Assembly (NCBI RefSeq): GCF_041381155.1 | Contig: NC_091142.1 | Location: forward strand, 4,777,778 to 4,841,777 | From: Argopecten irradians | Lineage: Eukaryota > Mollusca > Bivalvia > Pectinida > Pectinidae | DNA length: 64,000 bases | Direction of reading: 5' to 3' | Part shown: one piece after another, positions 24,270-35,109 of the stretch | How the letters are laid out: each line of letters starts with the position of its first letter | Numbering within the stretch: the first letter of the stretch is position 1 | The notes under the pieces: generated by a model | Told to the model about the DNA's origin: nothing | What the model saw: the letters and a program-made list of their open reading frames with translations, nothing else | Database searches by the model: none | Made by a program: the position numbers and the translations under genes

Positions 24270-26890
24270 AGTGGCGATATATTTCACATTGCATGTTGGA
24301 TAGCTGTTTAAATCAAGGAACTTCCAAAAGAGACCAATCTGAAGCGAAGATTTTTTAGAATGGAAATAACTATTTACTGATTTGAATGAACAAAAAAGAA
24401 TGACATAACGACTCATCCAAGTAATATGGAAAAAAAATCAAGGACATGCTTAACCCACCAGTCTCCACCGCAACACAGAACCGTAATTGGAAAAGAGGGA
24501 ACAAATACGAAGATTGAAACAACCCAAATAGAAGACTAGTTTAGATAACACTGATAATAATTTCCCTTTATTTGAAATTTGATTCAAATCGTGTATAAAA
24601 TAAATCGGTATACCGATATTTCGAATTGAAGGAAAATATTTTCCTTCGCAATTTTTCCGTGATATAAATACATGTACAGGGTATCTATTTTTAAAGGATT
24701 GCAATGTTTAAATTGCTTCATCAAATAACCATAATTTTATCTCTGATCTACAAATGCACTGCCGACCCGAAAACTCATTTTGTGTGTGTATCTTGCCCAA
24801 GGTTATAACAAATCTATGGCATGCATTAGCCAGCCGGCTGATATAAAAAAAACCTAGAGTTTATTTTCCGATTTTCTACTTTTGACATTTCGCCGGTGAG
24901 ATTTCGGCGATTGCTATAACAAACCATACCAGATAAGGCGGTTTTGACAGGTGGTCGATATGGACGTGGCTTGTTTCCGTGTGATAAGTGAAATAAACAT
25001 CGGTCCGCTGTGAGGAAATCGACATCACTTTCATACAGGTCTCTATATAACGTTGCATACATACGGTCGGTCGAGTCTACGATGGATTCATTTACCAAAA
25101 AGAATATTTCATCAATGGTAATAATGGCACATACATCCAGTAAATTTCACCCAGCCCACCCGAGTGAATGTGGAATTTGCCAGATTTGCGTGTCATTATT
25201 TCATTGGAATATTCTTTTCGGTTAATCTAGAGTCAGGAAAAAGTAGATATTAGAAACAGGCCATATATTCCTGTTCTAGCATGAATAAAGAATGTCGAAC
25301 TATTTGGAAAAAAGAGCTCATAGATTGCGAAAATAGTGGTAGGATTTGTGTTGGCTGTAAAATGTATGTTATGCAGGAATATGATAGGAACGATTATGTA
25401 GCATAGAATCCGACCGAAAATGAATACAGATGATGATGAAATTCAAAATACAGTTGTTTTTAGATTTTTTTTGGTTACATATTCACATTAAAGCCATTAG
25501 GCTCATTTATGTTTAAGTTGCATATTAAAAAAAATGAATCGCGTCCGGAAAAAAAATCCGTTAATCTATGGTGTCGCGTCGAATAAATTTCGGATTTCAC
25601 AAGCGCAATAGTAAAATGACTTATTTGTTATATTTGAAGGCGTTGAATTTGTAGTTGATGGTGTGATGGTGTTTTGGTTGAAGAGAAGTAACTCTCACAC
25701 TGCAAAAGCCAGGATTATTAAGCTCAATTAACCTAATCGACAAACCACGGAGTGAGTTTTCATGGCATTGATGCCTTTCAATCCAAGAAAAGATGGTTTG
25801 CAACAAATGGAAGCAATTTTACGTGTTCATATTTACAAGCTTATATCGATCATCTGTTTGTAAAGGACAAACAATTGTTCATCTCAGATGACGCATCATA
25901 TCATTATCATCGTACAACACTAGTCTTCCCCTCAATAAATATGACCTACATTTTTTTTGTGTAGCACCAATCAACAATGACCAAAAATAGATATGGAACA
26001 GATCTAGTCTTTTCACGCTGTTAATTTCTCTTACAAGATCTCTGTTTTTTGTGTTGTTTTAAATTTTTAAAATAACTGAATTAACCTTCATTTATTTACG
26101 GTTTTTACTCCTTGAGCTCATAAAGGTGTTAATGTTAACATTATTTGTCTTAGATAAAATACGTCATATTAGAAAGCAAACTTGTCAATACTCTGTTAGT
26201 AATTAAGACGGAAATGGAGTCTAAAAGTTTAATAGAGAGGCACAAAAATAACAACATAGTGATAACGAACCATCAGGCAATTTTATGCAAATGTATAAAT
26301 GAGATGAAAAGGCAAGTAATGTGCTATCTTTGAGAGCAAAATTTGTTTAAAATCAATCAAAAAAGAAGGAAAAAAAAAAAAAAAACAGAAAAAAACTAAA
26401 TATAATATATAGGGTAAATTACCAGCACGAAAAGATTTTTGAACAGACACTCTTCGTCAAAATATGGTGTTGATAGGTATTCAGTAAATGAAAATGGATG
26501 AGAAAAATGCTGAATCATGTATTTCCATCCGTAAAAAATGATATCGTGATTACACTATTTATATTAGTAGATATCCTTAAATCTTTTTAATATCAGACTT
26601 CCTAGGAATGAAGATGAACAGAGCTTCTCATCAAGTCGAGCCCTCATTAATACGAAGCAAAAAACATACAAACAGAGACCATAAATAATTTTCCCTAGCA
26701 CCATACAGCCTTCCACGACATCTTTTAAACAACAACTTGTTTACGCTTTTGTTGTCATATTTTCCCCATCAAATTTCTAATTACAACTAATTTGGATATT
26801 GTGCTCTCATCCAGTGTCTCAATAATCGATACATAAGTTTAACGTTTGGTATAAAATTAAGACACTTTAAGAGTTTATTCCCTTCTATAA
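24270..26890. other. Non-coding, no recognised feature
   Basis: AT-rich. Frames up to 90 codons; none supported. Confidence 0.5.
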
Positions 26891-26894
26891 GCAC

Positions 26895-26990
26895 AGTGAT
26901 TCAATATGATGTCATACATTTTCTTCACACGCAAGAGGCCGTTTTCATTGGTCCTGACGTCAATAGGACGTTAATTTAATCAAACAAACC
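26895..26990 (-). repeat. Dispersed repeat D1, fragment
   Basis: Plus strand: cttcacacgcaagaggccgt, tgacgtcaataggacgttaa, tttaatcaaacaaacc. Confidence 0.5.
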
Positions 26991-27064
26991 ATTGATTAGA
27001 AAAATATGTGTCTGAATGGTTATTTTATTAAAGGATAAAGTGCAGAATATTTTTTTCTGAAATT

Positions 27065-27190
27065 ATAAAGGCTTGGAACAATCGAAGTTATAACTTATAC
27101 ATATTTGTTTATTTTTTGATATCCTGATTGAACTAATAACGGTTTCTTGAAATTGTTTTGCCTAAATGTTGCAAAAGGCCTTAAACTAGA
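27065..27190 (-). repeat. Dispersed repeat D2, copy 1
   Basis: About 125 bp whose reverse complement matches 34983-35105: ggtctagtttaaggcctttt, gcaacatttaggcaaaa, gaaaccgttattagttca, ttataacttcgattgttcca. Confidence 0.75.
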
Positions 27191-27234
27191 CCGGATGAAT
27201 ATATAATATAGATATCGTATAAAAGTTTTGTTTG

Positions 27235-27335
27235 TATTTTGCTTAATTCATTTATTATATTAACGTTCTATGAACATTCAGTGTCATTTATGGTCGGTCT
27301 CCCAAGTGTGACGGTGTGTGAATGTCGTATAAAAG
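27235..27335 (+). repeat. Dispersed repeat D1, diverged fragment
   Basis: Plus-strand gttctatgaacattcagtgt, catttatggtcggtctccca follow the D1 head pattern. Confidence 0.4.
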
Positions 27336-27391
27336 TGAAGGTTAATATCACACAAAAGGCTAGACAGATTACATAATGTCAACATGGGTGT

Positions 27392-27504
27392 TTAATTTGC
27401 GAAGTAGTATGACATAGAGGCCATATAGGTCTGCATTGGAGCGTGCATTCTAATAACCAAGACATGGTTCACTGACGTCAAACAATAGGCCTTATCAGGA
27501 TCGG
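27392..27504 (-). CDS. Meteorin-like shared exon 3
   Basis: 113 bp after acceptor ttttcag, ending TAA. It is the only third exon near the duplicated unit, so it serves copy 1 and could serve copy 2 only by skipping copy 1. Confidence 0.68.
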
Positions 27505-28770
27505 CTGAAAATAAATTAATTAAAAATAATACATTTCAAGTAATAAAAAGTAAATGCAATTAAATAATTAATAGTTAAAGTCAAATATAATAATCTTAAC
27601 GAAAATCTTAAAAGAAAATCTTAGTATACACCATAAAGCGATAAATCTTAGTCATTACATTAAAATTGTTTAAGCGACCGATGCTTTTAATTTTGTGCGT
27701 GCTCTATTCCTGATGATATGTCCAAAATGCTTTGCATCATACCTCTATCGAACGCCGGGAACATTTTTGGGAGTTCCACTTGTAATGTCGGAAAATTCCA
27801 GATAGTCTGCTCCAAGATCGTCCCGGAAACAGACGGTGAAGTCTTTGTTTTCCCGGAAGTGGAGATCTATCGTTCCGGTTGGATAGTTCCAGTAGATTGT
27901 TCCATTTTTACAGGTCATATCCACGTTATAGTCTGTGGGTCCGTTGTCAGGGTGGTTAATGTGAGCACTGATAACGAACAGTAACATACCGTAAAAATAC
28001 TGCTTTTTGCGTGCGCATATTTTCGCTGACAATAAGATGTTGTGTTGGTACGTTTGCATTGAATGTAATATTAAGATTATAGACAAGTGTGCAAGTCCTT
28101 CTGTGAAAGGAACATAATGTTATTTATATGTCTATTGAATAATTTTTTTTTTGAAAAAAAAAAAAAATCACGGAAATATATTGACATCGTTAGTTTTTAA
28201 ATAATTCATGGAATAAATACATAAATATCAAATAGCTAAAAAAAATAATAATAAAAAAAATATAGACATACTAAAAACGGTTCGTTCTGAACAATTGTTC
28301 GTGCTATATTTATTTAAGGTTGACAAGATTATTAAATCTTATTTTATTGGTTTAAAAATGTTATCATCCTGCGATAACGCAACGTATAAAATGACGTCGA
28401 CGTATGTAACGTCACCCCTGATTAGCTGAAATAGAGGCGTAATTTCACAGGTAAAATAGTTCCTGAAGAATTTCACGATTATTATTTTTTAATTAACTGC
28501 AGGTAGAACCATTTCGCCTTTTAGGTGTCGTCGAGTTAAAAATGGGCACCATCAAACTGCGAGTACGTGTCATCAACTCTAACTGTTTACAAGTTATTCA
28601 TAATACCGCACAAAATAATTATTATGATAATTGCATGTGTAAATTATAAATATATCTTACTGGCCATTTTCCGGATCTTGCGTACACTGGTCCTGGAATA
28701 AGAACCTCCTGGGAAGTCCCACAACCCCTCCCAGTATTACAAAGGCTAACACAGCTCTGGACAGTGACAT
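27392..28770 (-). CDS. Meteorin-like paralogue, copy 1 (one-base frameshift in exon 2)
   Basis: Exon 1 28661-28770 (MSLSRAVLAFVILGGVVG signal peptide, LPRRFLFQDQCTQDPENG), exon 2 27743-27967 (NHPDNGPTDYNVDMTCKNG, IYWNYPTGTIDLHF, FTVCFRDD) and exon 3 27392-27504 (DKAYCLTSVNHVLVIRMHAP, ending MSYYFAN and TAA). Same architecture and cysteines as the gene at 30881-32623. Exon 2 has five A in CCCAAAAATG where the tandem duplicate has four. The extra base shifts the frame to an early TAG, and without it exon 2 would exit in phase 1 into exon 3. This is either a true lesion or a homopolymer assembly error. Confidence 0.62.
27743..27967 (-). CDS. Meteorin-like copy 1 exon 2 (frameshifted)
   Basis: Acceptor ttatcag, donor gtatga. 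The C-x-x-G-T-I-x-W-N-Y-P-T-G-T core is intact; the frame is lost at the A5 run near the 3' end of the exon (plus-strand ttttt about 27763-27767). Confidence 0.65.
28661..28770 (-). CDS. Meteorin-like copy 1 exon 1
   Basis: 110 bp with signal peptide, 36 codons plus two bases, donor gtaaga. The last residues CTQDPENG match CAQDPENG of the intact paralogue. Confidence 0.68.
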
Positions 28771-28808
28771 CTTGGTTAAAGATCAGAAATGTAGACCAAT
28801 CGAACGCA

Positions 28809-28817
28809 CCTTATCTA
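28809..28817 (-). promoter_or_regulatory. GATA-like site upstream of meteorin-like copy 1
   Basis: Minus-strand TAGATAAGG about 40 bp before the ATG. The same TAGATAAGG lies at 30124-30132 for copy 2 and about 32646-32654 for the intact paralogue (there preceded by TATA). It is kept while nearby upstream sequence differs between the paralogues. Functional role inferred only. Confidence 0.3.
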
Positions 28818-29086
28818 CAACTACCTAATGATACGAGGGTGAAGGCCATCTATAGTTATGTAGACTTTAGTAATATGTGATATTCTATGTTGTACGTGAT
28901 TTATTTTTTTACAGAAAAACGTGACATATGAGATATGCAATGTGTAACGCCCTATGAGTGACATGTTTATATGTATACATAGCATATTTAATGTCAACAT
29001 GTGTTTGCCGTGATCTACTCGTCATGACCTTTGACCCCGCTTATCTAGCCACACGACAACGCTCTTGCTTGTGGTTTCTCATTTTG

Positions 29087-30085
29087 GGAGTTCCACTTGT
29101 AATGTCTGAAAAATTCCAGATATAGTCTGCTCCAAGATCGTCCCGGAAACAGACGGTGAAGTCTTTGTTTTCCCGGAAGTGGAGATCTATCGTTCCGGTT
29201 GGATAGTTCCAGTAGATTGTTCCATTTTTACAGGTCATATCCACGTTATAGTCTGTGGGTCCGTTGTCAGGGTGGTTAATGTGAGCACTGATAACACGAA
29301 CAGTAACATACCGTAAAAATACTGCTTTTTTGCGTGCGCATGTTTTCGCTGACAATAAGATGTTGTGTTGGTACGTTTGCATTGAATGTAATATTAAGAT
29401 TATAGACAAGTGTGCAAGTCCTTCTGTGAAAGGAACATAATGTTATTTATATGTCTATTGAATATTTTTTTTTTGAAAAAAAAAAAAATCACGGAAATAT
29501 ATTGACATCGTTAGTTTTTAAATAATTCATGGAATAAATACATAAATATCAAATAGCTAAAAAAAATAATAAAAAAAATATAGACATACTAAAAACGTTC
29601 GTTCTGAACAATTGTTCGTGCTATATTTATTTAAGGTTCAAAGATTAATAAATCTTATTTTATTGGTTTAAAAATGTTATCACCTTGCGATAACGCAACG
29701 TATGAAATGACGTCGACGTATGTGACGTCACCCCTGATTAGCTGAAATAGCGGCGTAATTTCACAGGTAAAATAGTTCCTGAAGAATTTCACGATTATTT
29801 TTTTTTAATTAACTGCAGGTAGAACCATTTCGCCTTTTAGGTGTCGTCGGGTTAAAAATGGGCACCATCAAACTGCGAGTACGTGTCATCAACTCTAACT
29901 GTTTACAAGTTATTCATAATACCGCACAAAATAATTATTATGATAATTGCATGTGTAAATTATACATATATCTTACTGGCCATTTTCCGGATCTTGCGTA
30001 CACGGTCCTGGAATAAGAACCTCCTGGGGAGTCCCACAACCCCTCCCAGTATTACAAAGGCTAACACAGCTCTGGACAGTGACAT
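29087..30085 (-). pseudogene. Meteorin-like paralogue, copy 2 (truncated, frameshifted)
   Basis: Near-identical duplicate of exons 1 and 2 of copy 1. Exon 1 (29977-30085) lacks one base (cgtacacggtcc against cgtacactggtcc), which shifts the frame and removes the first mature cysteine. Exon 2 (to 29287) keeps the MTCKNGTIYWNYPTG core but ends at the duplication junction just after CCCAAAATG. It has no donor and no exon 3 of its own. An in-frame three-base difference (DYIWNFSD against DYLEFSD) lies near the end. Likely non-functional unless transcripts read into copy 1. Confidence 0.65.
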
Positions 30086-30880
30086 CTTGGTTAAAGATCA
30101 GAAATGTAGACCAATCGAACGCACCTTATCTACACCTACCTAATAATACGAGGGTGAAGGCCATCTATAGTTATGTAGACTTTAGTAATATGTGATATTC
30201 TATGTTGTACGTGATTTATTTTTTACAGAAAAACGTGACATATGGGATATGCAATGTGTAACGCCCTATGAGTGACATGTTTATATGTATACATAGCATA
30301 TTTAATGTCAACATGTGTTTGCCGTGATCTACTCGTCATGACCTTTGACCCCGCTTATCTAGCCACACGACAACGCTCTTGCTTGTGGTTTCATTTATAA
30401 GGATATTGAGATATGACACAAGAATAGCTTTAATTCCATTGTATTTTATGTCCTGTACAGAATTAACACCAATATGACATTGGTTTTGTTTGTAATGTAG
30501 AGGAGATATGGTTATACATTAGCCATGGTTTACGTCCTTTACAGAGTAACAGAGATGGTGACCATTGAAGGACGTTCTAGGGATTGGTGGCAGAAGAAAC
30601 CGGAGTTCCCATAAATAACCACCGTCCTGAATTGGCAATTTACAACTATTACATGTCGGTCTTGACCTGAAGATCCACAGATACAGATACCTTTTTTGTG
30701 AACTCAAACATAACCACTAGCAACAATTCCTATAATCGTGATGACATGAATATACATGAGTATGCAACCATGTTGTATATATTATAACATTATGTATCAT
30801 TCTAAAATACTATACAATCTTACCTTCCCTAAATAAAAAGATATACAAATATCGCGCGGTCGATATCGGTCCGTTTTATT

Positions 30881-30993
30881 TCAATATTTTATTTGATACG
30901 AAAACGAAGCCGTGTACGCGTGGAATGGAGCGTGCATCTCGATAACGAGGTTATTGTTTACTGACGTCACACAGTAGGCTTCATTTGCATCAT
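30881..30993 (-). CDS. Meteorin-like gene exon 3
   Basis: 113 bp after acceptor tttcag: DDANEAYCVTSVNNNLVIEM, HAPFHAYTASFSYQIKY, stop TGA. Same length as its paralogue 27392-27504. AATAAA (minus strand) abuts the stop. Confidence 0.72.
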
Positions 30994-32623
30994 CTGAAAC
31001 AAAAATAAAAACTCCGTCCAATTCCATGACGTCAAACAATTTAATTCGTGCATTAAATGTCATTTGTTTTCTTTTATTATTACAACGAACAAAAAACGAT
31101 TATGTGTTAATTTTACCGTTGAACAACTGGCTGAAAAACAACTTTTGTCAATCATAGGGCAAAAAATTGAAATCCATAATGGATATTTGTGTATTGAACT
31201 CTATGAGAACTGGGAAGATGATGAAGAGGTGTTCAGTCGAAGAGGATAATGAATTTTATACCTCCATGATACAATGTTGGGAATATCCTTGATACTCCAG
31301 TAGTTACGTCCGACAGTTGCAGGACTCCAGTTCCTATCTCATCGAGAAAACACACGACGAAGTCATGATCAGTCTTAAAATGGAGTCTAATTGTGCCGAT
31401 CGGATAGTTCCAGTTGATGCTGCCATTTGTACAGGTCATGTCTACGTAAAAATCGGACGGCGCGTTGTCCGGATGGTGAATGTTGGTTCTAAACAAAATA
31501 AAACACAGCCATAGCAATTGAAACTATTATGAAAAAAAAGTTATCAGGAAGAAAACCAATACATAACTCAATATTTATTGATCCGGAATATTTACTCCGC
31601 TTTGGAAATTAACCACCCTTACATATTGTATACGATAAGGAATTGATGAGGAAACCTTTTGAAACAGGTTCATCTATGACAAGAACTTTATCTTTTATAA
31701 TATTCGATCTTAATATTTATTGTTTTGTCCTAATACTCATTTTATCAACTATGTCGGCACATGAAATCGAGGACTTACTCAAACTGATTATTTTTTAATT
31801 TAAAACTTTGGCGACATAATACAACGATATATCACTATACAGTAGGTGAGAGTGCCGGTATCACACGGAGACATGACACTGACATAATTTTCAAAAGCAT
31901 GTATACTTGTATAGGATATTACGAAACCACTTTTAAAACCTTTCGCTCAAGATTAGAATTTAGGCAAAATGAAATCAAACCTACGATTAACCTACGATTT
32001 TGAGCGATCCTCGTTGACCTGAAGAAACCCACTAAAGGTGATAAGCTTATATATGTCTTGATTTGTGATATTTTTTTTTATTTCTCCTTTGCTGCAAAAA
32101 ATTAATTATCTTACCCTTCATTACTTTGGTGATTAAATAATAAATTATTAAAGACATTTATGAAATTTTTGCAAATCAGCTTTAAAGAAAAATATTTTAC
32201 ATTGATTTTAAATTTTGTTGTTATACTATTATTAGCATACTGTATATTGCTTTAAAGTTTCGCGTGGTCAATATTTCGCGGTTTTTCTATAAGAGACATA
32301 TTCGCGGATGGTATTTTTTTGGTTTACTGATTCCTATAATGAATCTACACGCATTCTTAGGCATGTTAATTATATTCTGATTATTTCGATGGTGTTTAGT
32401 GTTAGGAAAATCATCCACTCGCGAATATTAAACCGTTACACAGTATATAAACACCTTTGGAACAACAAAGCGCAGTGCTCCTCATCAATGGTATGTAAAA
32501 ATATACCTACTGGCCATTTTCTGGATCCTGAGCACAACGATCGGTCTGAAACAGGAACCGTTTCGGGAGGCAGAACACGCCACCAAAAACAGCAAAGACA
32601 AGTAATAGGTTTGTTAGAGTCAT
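30881..32623 (-). CDS. Meteorin-like secreted protein, intact three-exon gene
   Basis: Exons 32511-32623, 31262-31488 and 30881-30993 join with matching phases (2, then 1) to about 150 codons. Exon 1 gives a signal peptide (MTLTNLLLVFAVFGGVF), then LPKRFLFQTDRC. Exon 2 gives HHPDNAPSDFYVDMTCTNG, INWNYPIGTIRLHF and FVVCFLDE. Exon 3 gives EAYCVTSVNNNLVIEMHAPF and ends FSYQIKY. Four cysteines and the C-x-x-G-x-x-x-W-x-Y-P-x-G-T/A core, followed by VCF and a final C plus E-x-x-x-P pattern, match the N-terminal CUB-like half of vertebrate meteorin/METRNL, secreted neurotrophic/cytokine-like factors. The C-terminal half of meteorin is absent. AATAAA overlaps the stop (TGAAATAAA). Identity as a distant meteorin relative is inferred from motif spacing; function here is unknown. 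Confidence 0.7.
31262..31488 (-). CDS. Meteorin-like gene exon 2
   Basis: 227 bp; acceptor tttag, donor gtataa after CATGGAG, exit phase 1. Carries the meteorin-type core VDMTCTNGSINWNYPIGTIR and FVVCFLDEIGTGVLQLSDV. Confidence 0.75.
32511..32623 (-). CDS. Meteorin-like gene exon 1 (signal peptide)
   Basis: 113 bp from ATG to donor gtaggt. A hydrophobic core LLLVFAVFGGVF precedes LPKRF, a likely signal cleavage and possible dibasic site. Ends AQDPENG plus CA in phase 2, exactly like the paralogue at 28661-28770. Confidence 0.75.
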
Positions 32624-32645
32624 GTCGAATGTAGAACAGATATTC

Positions 32646-32662
32646 CCTTATCTATATAAAAC
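32646..32662 (-). promoter_or_regulatory. TATA-like and GATA-like upstream element of the intact meteorin-like gene
   Basis: Minus strand reads TTTATATAGATAAGG about 25-40 bp before the ATG at 32623. A TATA box here would put transcription start very close to the ATG, giving a very short leader. Confidence 0.3.
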
Positions 32663-32664
32663 GT

Positions 32665-33025
32665 GTAGGAATAACAAGTACAGCAGGTCAACGAGTGAAA
32701 AGAATCAACGACACATGCATTTTACAGGCTTATTTTTATATACAAAGTATATTCTAAAAGATAAGATTTAATTCTGAACATATTTTATCCCAAATGACAC
32801 ATGCTTGCATTTTACAGGTTTGATTATTCCCTCGATAAACCGGACATATTCGATCCCTGCCTAAATCGTCCGGATTACGAATATTCCGGACTGCCAGCTT
32901 TTTTATTCTTAGTTAATATGTCACGCTACATTATTCGTTCCCCGACATTTCCGTCCGGACTGAGAGTTTTCCGCGTTATCAGTATCCGGATTGTAGGGGG
33001 TTCACTGTTTCGTACGTTTAAAAAT
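32665..33025. other. Upstream of the intact meteorin-like gene, nothing recognised
   Basis: The 98-codon plus frame 32801-33097 is not recognised. catgcttgcattttacaggt at about 32800 recurs as catgcttgtattttacaggt at about 34511, just outside the other end of the fold-back structure. Confidence 0.4.
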
Positions 33026-33029
33026 GTTG

Positions 33030-34490
33030 TTTACAGCGCCGTTACAACAAGTGTTCCTGTTTACATTCAATCACTCGATAGACACGTTGGCTGGTAGCTG
33101 ATCTAGTAGGCTGGTAACTTATGCAGTAGATTAGATTTTAGATGGCATGTAACGAAGGCACTGATTGGCTGAAGCATCGGCAGCCCGACTGATTGCCCCC
33201 CGACTGACAAGATCGCCGACAACATTGAGAAGTAGGCGGAGCCAGCGGATCTTTGATGTTCATACCCGACTCTGTTGTGCAATGTATTTGATCACGTTGT
33301 GTACTATTTAATTTTTTACAATGTATACATTCAATCACTGTATTGAAATTTCGTTATTGTTTTGTTTCACTTATTAAGCGAATGTTTTCAGGATGTTTTG
33401 TTCATAATTATATATATAACTTATTGGCCATTTCTGTCGACTTCGGGGAGTATTCATACTGTAGCGTAACGTTATGTATCTACCAACGTTCCAATGGATC
33501 AAACTTTTCATTGTGTTTATTAATGTGTTGGGTTTAGATCTATTGTGTCCATTCTAATGTTACATGTAATATGTCACAGCCGAATCTAGCTAATGTTGTA
33601 CCTTCTGACTGACTTTTCCGCTGCAAGGTCCGTTTGGTGTGGAAAATAAATCAGGTACGGCTGATAATAGATTATGTCTTATCAGAATGTATTCCGAACA
33701 AACACAGTTTTGATATATACTTGGATGTTAGTAGGGGATGTTATTCTATTTGGAGACGTCGAGTTTGAATGCATTGCCTAAATACATATAATTTATTTGC
33801 GCGACCCTCACAGGTAATGTTCTCGGAGGTTGGCGCATGCGCGGCGGTAGTTTACAAAATGTCGGTTGATTTTAGCCGAGAAATTGTCAACACTAGATTC
33901 AAATGCATCTCTCTGATTAAACACTGGTGATAAAAAGTTTAAAAAAATATACGCCTACAGCTGGAATAGCATCCCCTACTAACATCCAGGTATGTGTCAA
34001 AGCCATGTTTTATCGGAATATATTTTGACAAGACACGATGGTCGGTCTTACATTGTACCCGATTTAGTTTCCCACACCTTGCGGTAAAGTTTTAATTAGT
34101 CAGAAGCAGGTGATTTCTTTTCCGTACAATATCTGACTGACTTTTTCACTACAACAGTAGCTCTTTCCATACGTACTTCACTGATTAGCGCTGATTTAGA
34201 GTCTATACATGAGGTAATTAAAATGTATTTGTGTAATCTTTTTACATTATGAAGCTTACGATGCCAATCATTTTATGTAGTAATCGACGACAGACATTTC
34301 CAACTGTTTAGCTCCGCCCTTACATTGAAGCGACAGCCAATGAGAGTCGTGCTTACACAGCTTGTTGAATGTCGTTGGCAAACTGACTAGCTACCATGCA
34401 ACCTGACTAGCTACATGTACCAATCAACTGAACCACCTACTAGACTGGCCGTCACACGTACGCTTATTGTAACGGCGCTGTAATATTGAA
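33030..34490. repeat. Large fold-back (long inverted repeat)
   Basis: The inner arms match best: 33640-33747 (ttgatatatacttggatgtt, agtaggggatg) against 33968-34090 (catcccctactaacatccag, gtatgtgtcaaagcc). The outer arms match more loosely: gtttacagcgccgttacaac near 33030-33050 against gttacaataagc... gcgccgttacaat on the reverse strand near 34470-34490, and aggcggagcca near 33235 against agctccgccct near 34310. The spacer is about 215 bp. Likely a degraded fold-back transposon. Confidence 0.7.
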
Positions 34491-34714
34491 CACATTTCGT
34501 CCTTAGTACCACATGCTTGTATTTTACAGGTTTAATTGTAGATAGTAAGTATATGCTTAAAGGTAATGATACTGTTTAATTTTCAGCAGATTTCGTCCGA
34601 GTAACGGATAGATTCGTTAGAAAACACCATAGAATGGACACACTATCACAAGGAACTACAACACAAATAAACCACGGTCAAAATACAGAATGAAACATCA
34701 TAACCGCAACACAT

Positions 34715-34965
34715 TGCTGAGTTGTTGGTTGGTTTTCCTACGTCCTATTTACAGCTGGGATCATTTCCGAACGACCTCTCCTGTATGCGAAAATTGCGGA
34801 TTGTTTTTGTGAATGTGTATATTTTGAAAGTCTGTGGTATATTCGTGTTGTGTCACTTTGCAATAGTGGAAACTCTTGCCCGATTTATAGTGCTATCTTA
34901 CTGGAGTATACCGCCTGAGACATCGGCCAGCACGTACCACTCGGTCACATTATACTGTAGACCTC
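34715..34965 (+). repeat. Dispersed repeat D1, diverged copy
   Basis: ggttttcctacgtcctattt, gtggtatattcgtgttgtgt, atagtggaaactcttgccc, taccgcctgagacatcggcc, cactcggtcacattatactg. Confidence 0.6.
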
Positions 34966-34982
34966 CATCTATCTGATTAGTC

Positions 34983-35105
34983 ATCCGGTCTAGTTTAAGG
35001 CCTTTTGCAACATTTAGGCAAAATAATTTCACGAAACCGTTATTAGTTCACTCAAGTATAAAAAAATAATCAAATATGTATAAATTATAACTTCAATTGT
35101 TCCAA
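34983..35105 (+). repeat. Dispersed repeat D2, copy 2
   Basis: Counterpart of 27065-27190 in opposite orientation, closely matching over the full length. No terminal structure seen. Confidence 0.75.
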
Positions 35106-35109
35106 TTTG

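Larger units (their letters stand above)
27763..30391. repeat. Tandem segmental duplication, two 1.3 kb units
   Basis: Unit 1 about 27763-29078 and unit 2 about 29082-30391 are nearly identical, with scattered substitutions and indels of one to three bases. The junction at about 29080 joins tggtttc of the right end to attttgggag of the left end. Each unit holds exon 2, the intron and exon 1 of the meteorin-like gene, so the duplication cut through exon 2. Confidence 0.9.

Noticed and set aside
27745..28086. Long single-exon reading of the meteorin-like exon 2 with the frame extending upstream to MSIILILHSMQTYQ
   Set aside because: The upstream part is intron; the conserved acceptor at 27968 and the paralogue structure place the true N-terminus in the signal-peptide exon.
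30519..30707. 62-codon minus frame with a C-x-x-C pair
   Set aside because: No homologue recognised and no splice partners; between the duplication and the intact gene.
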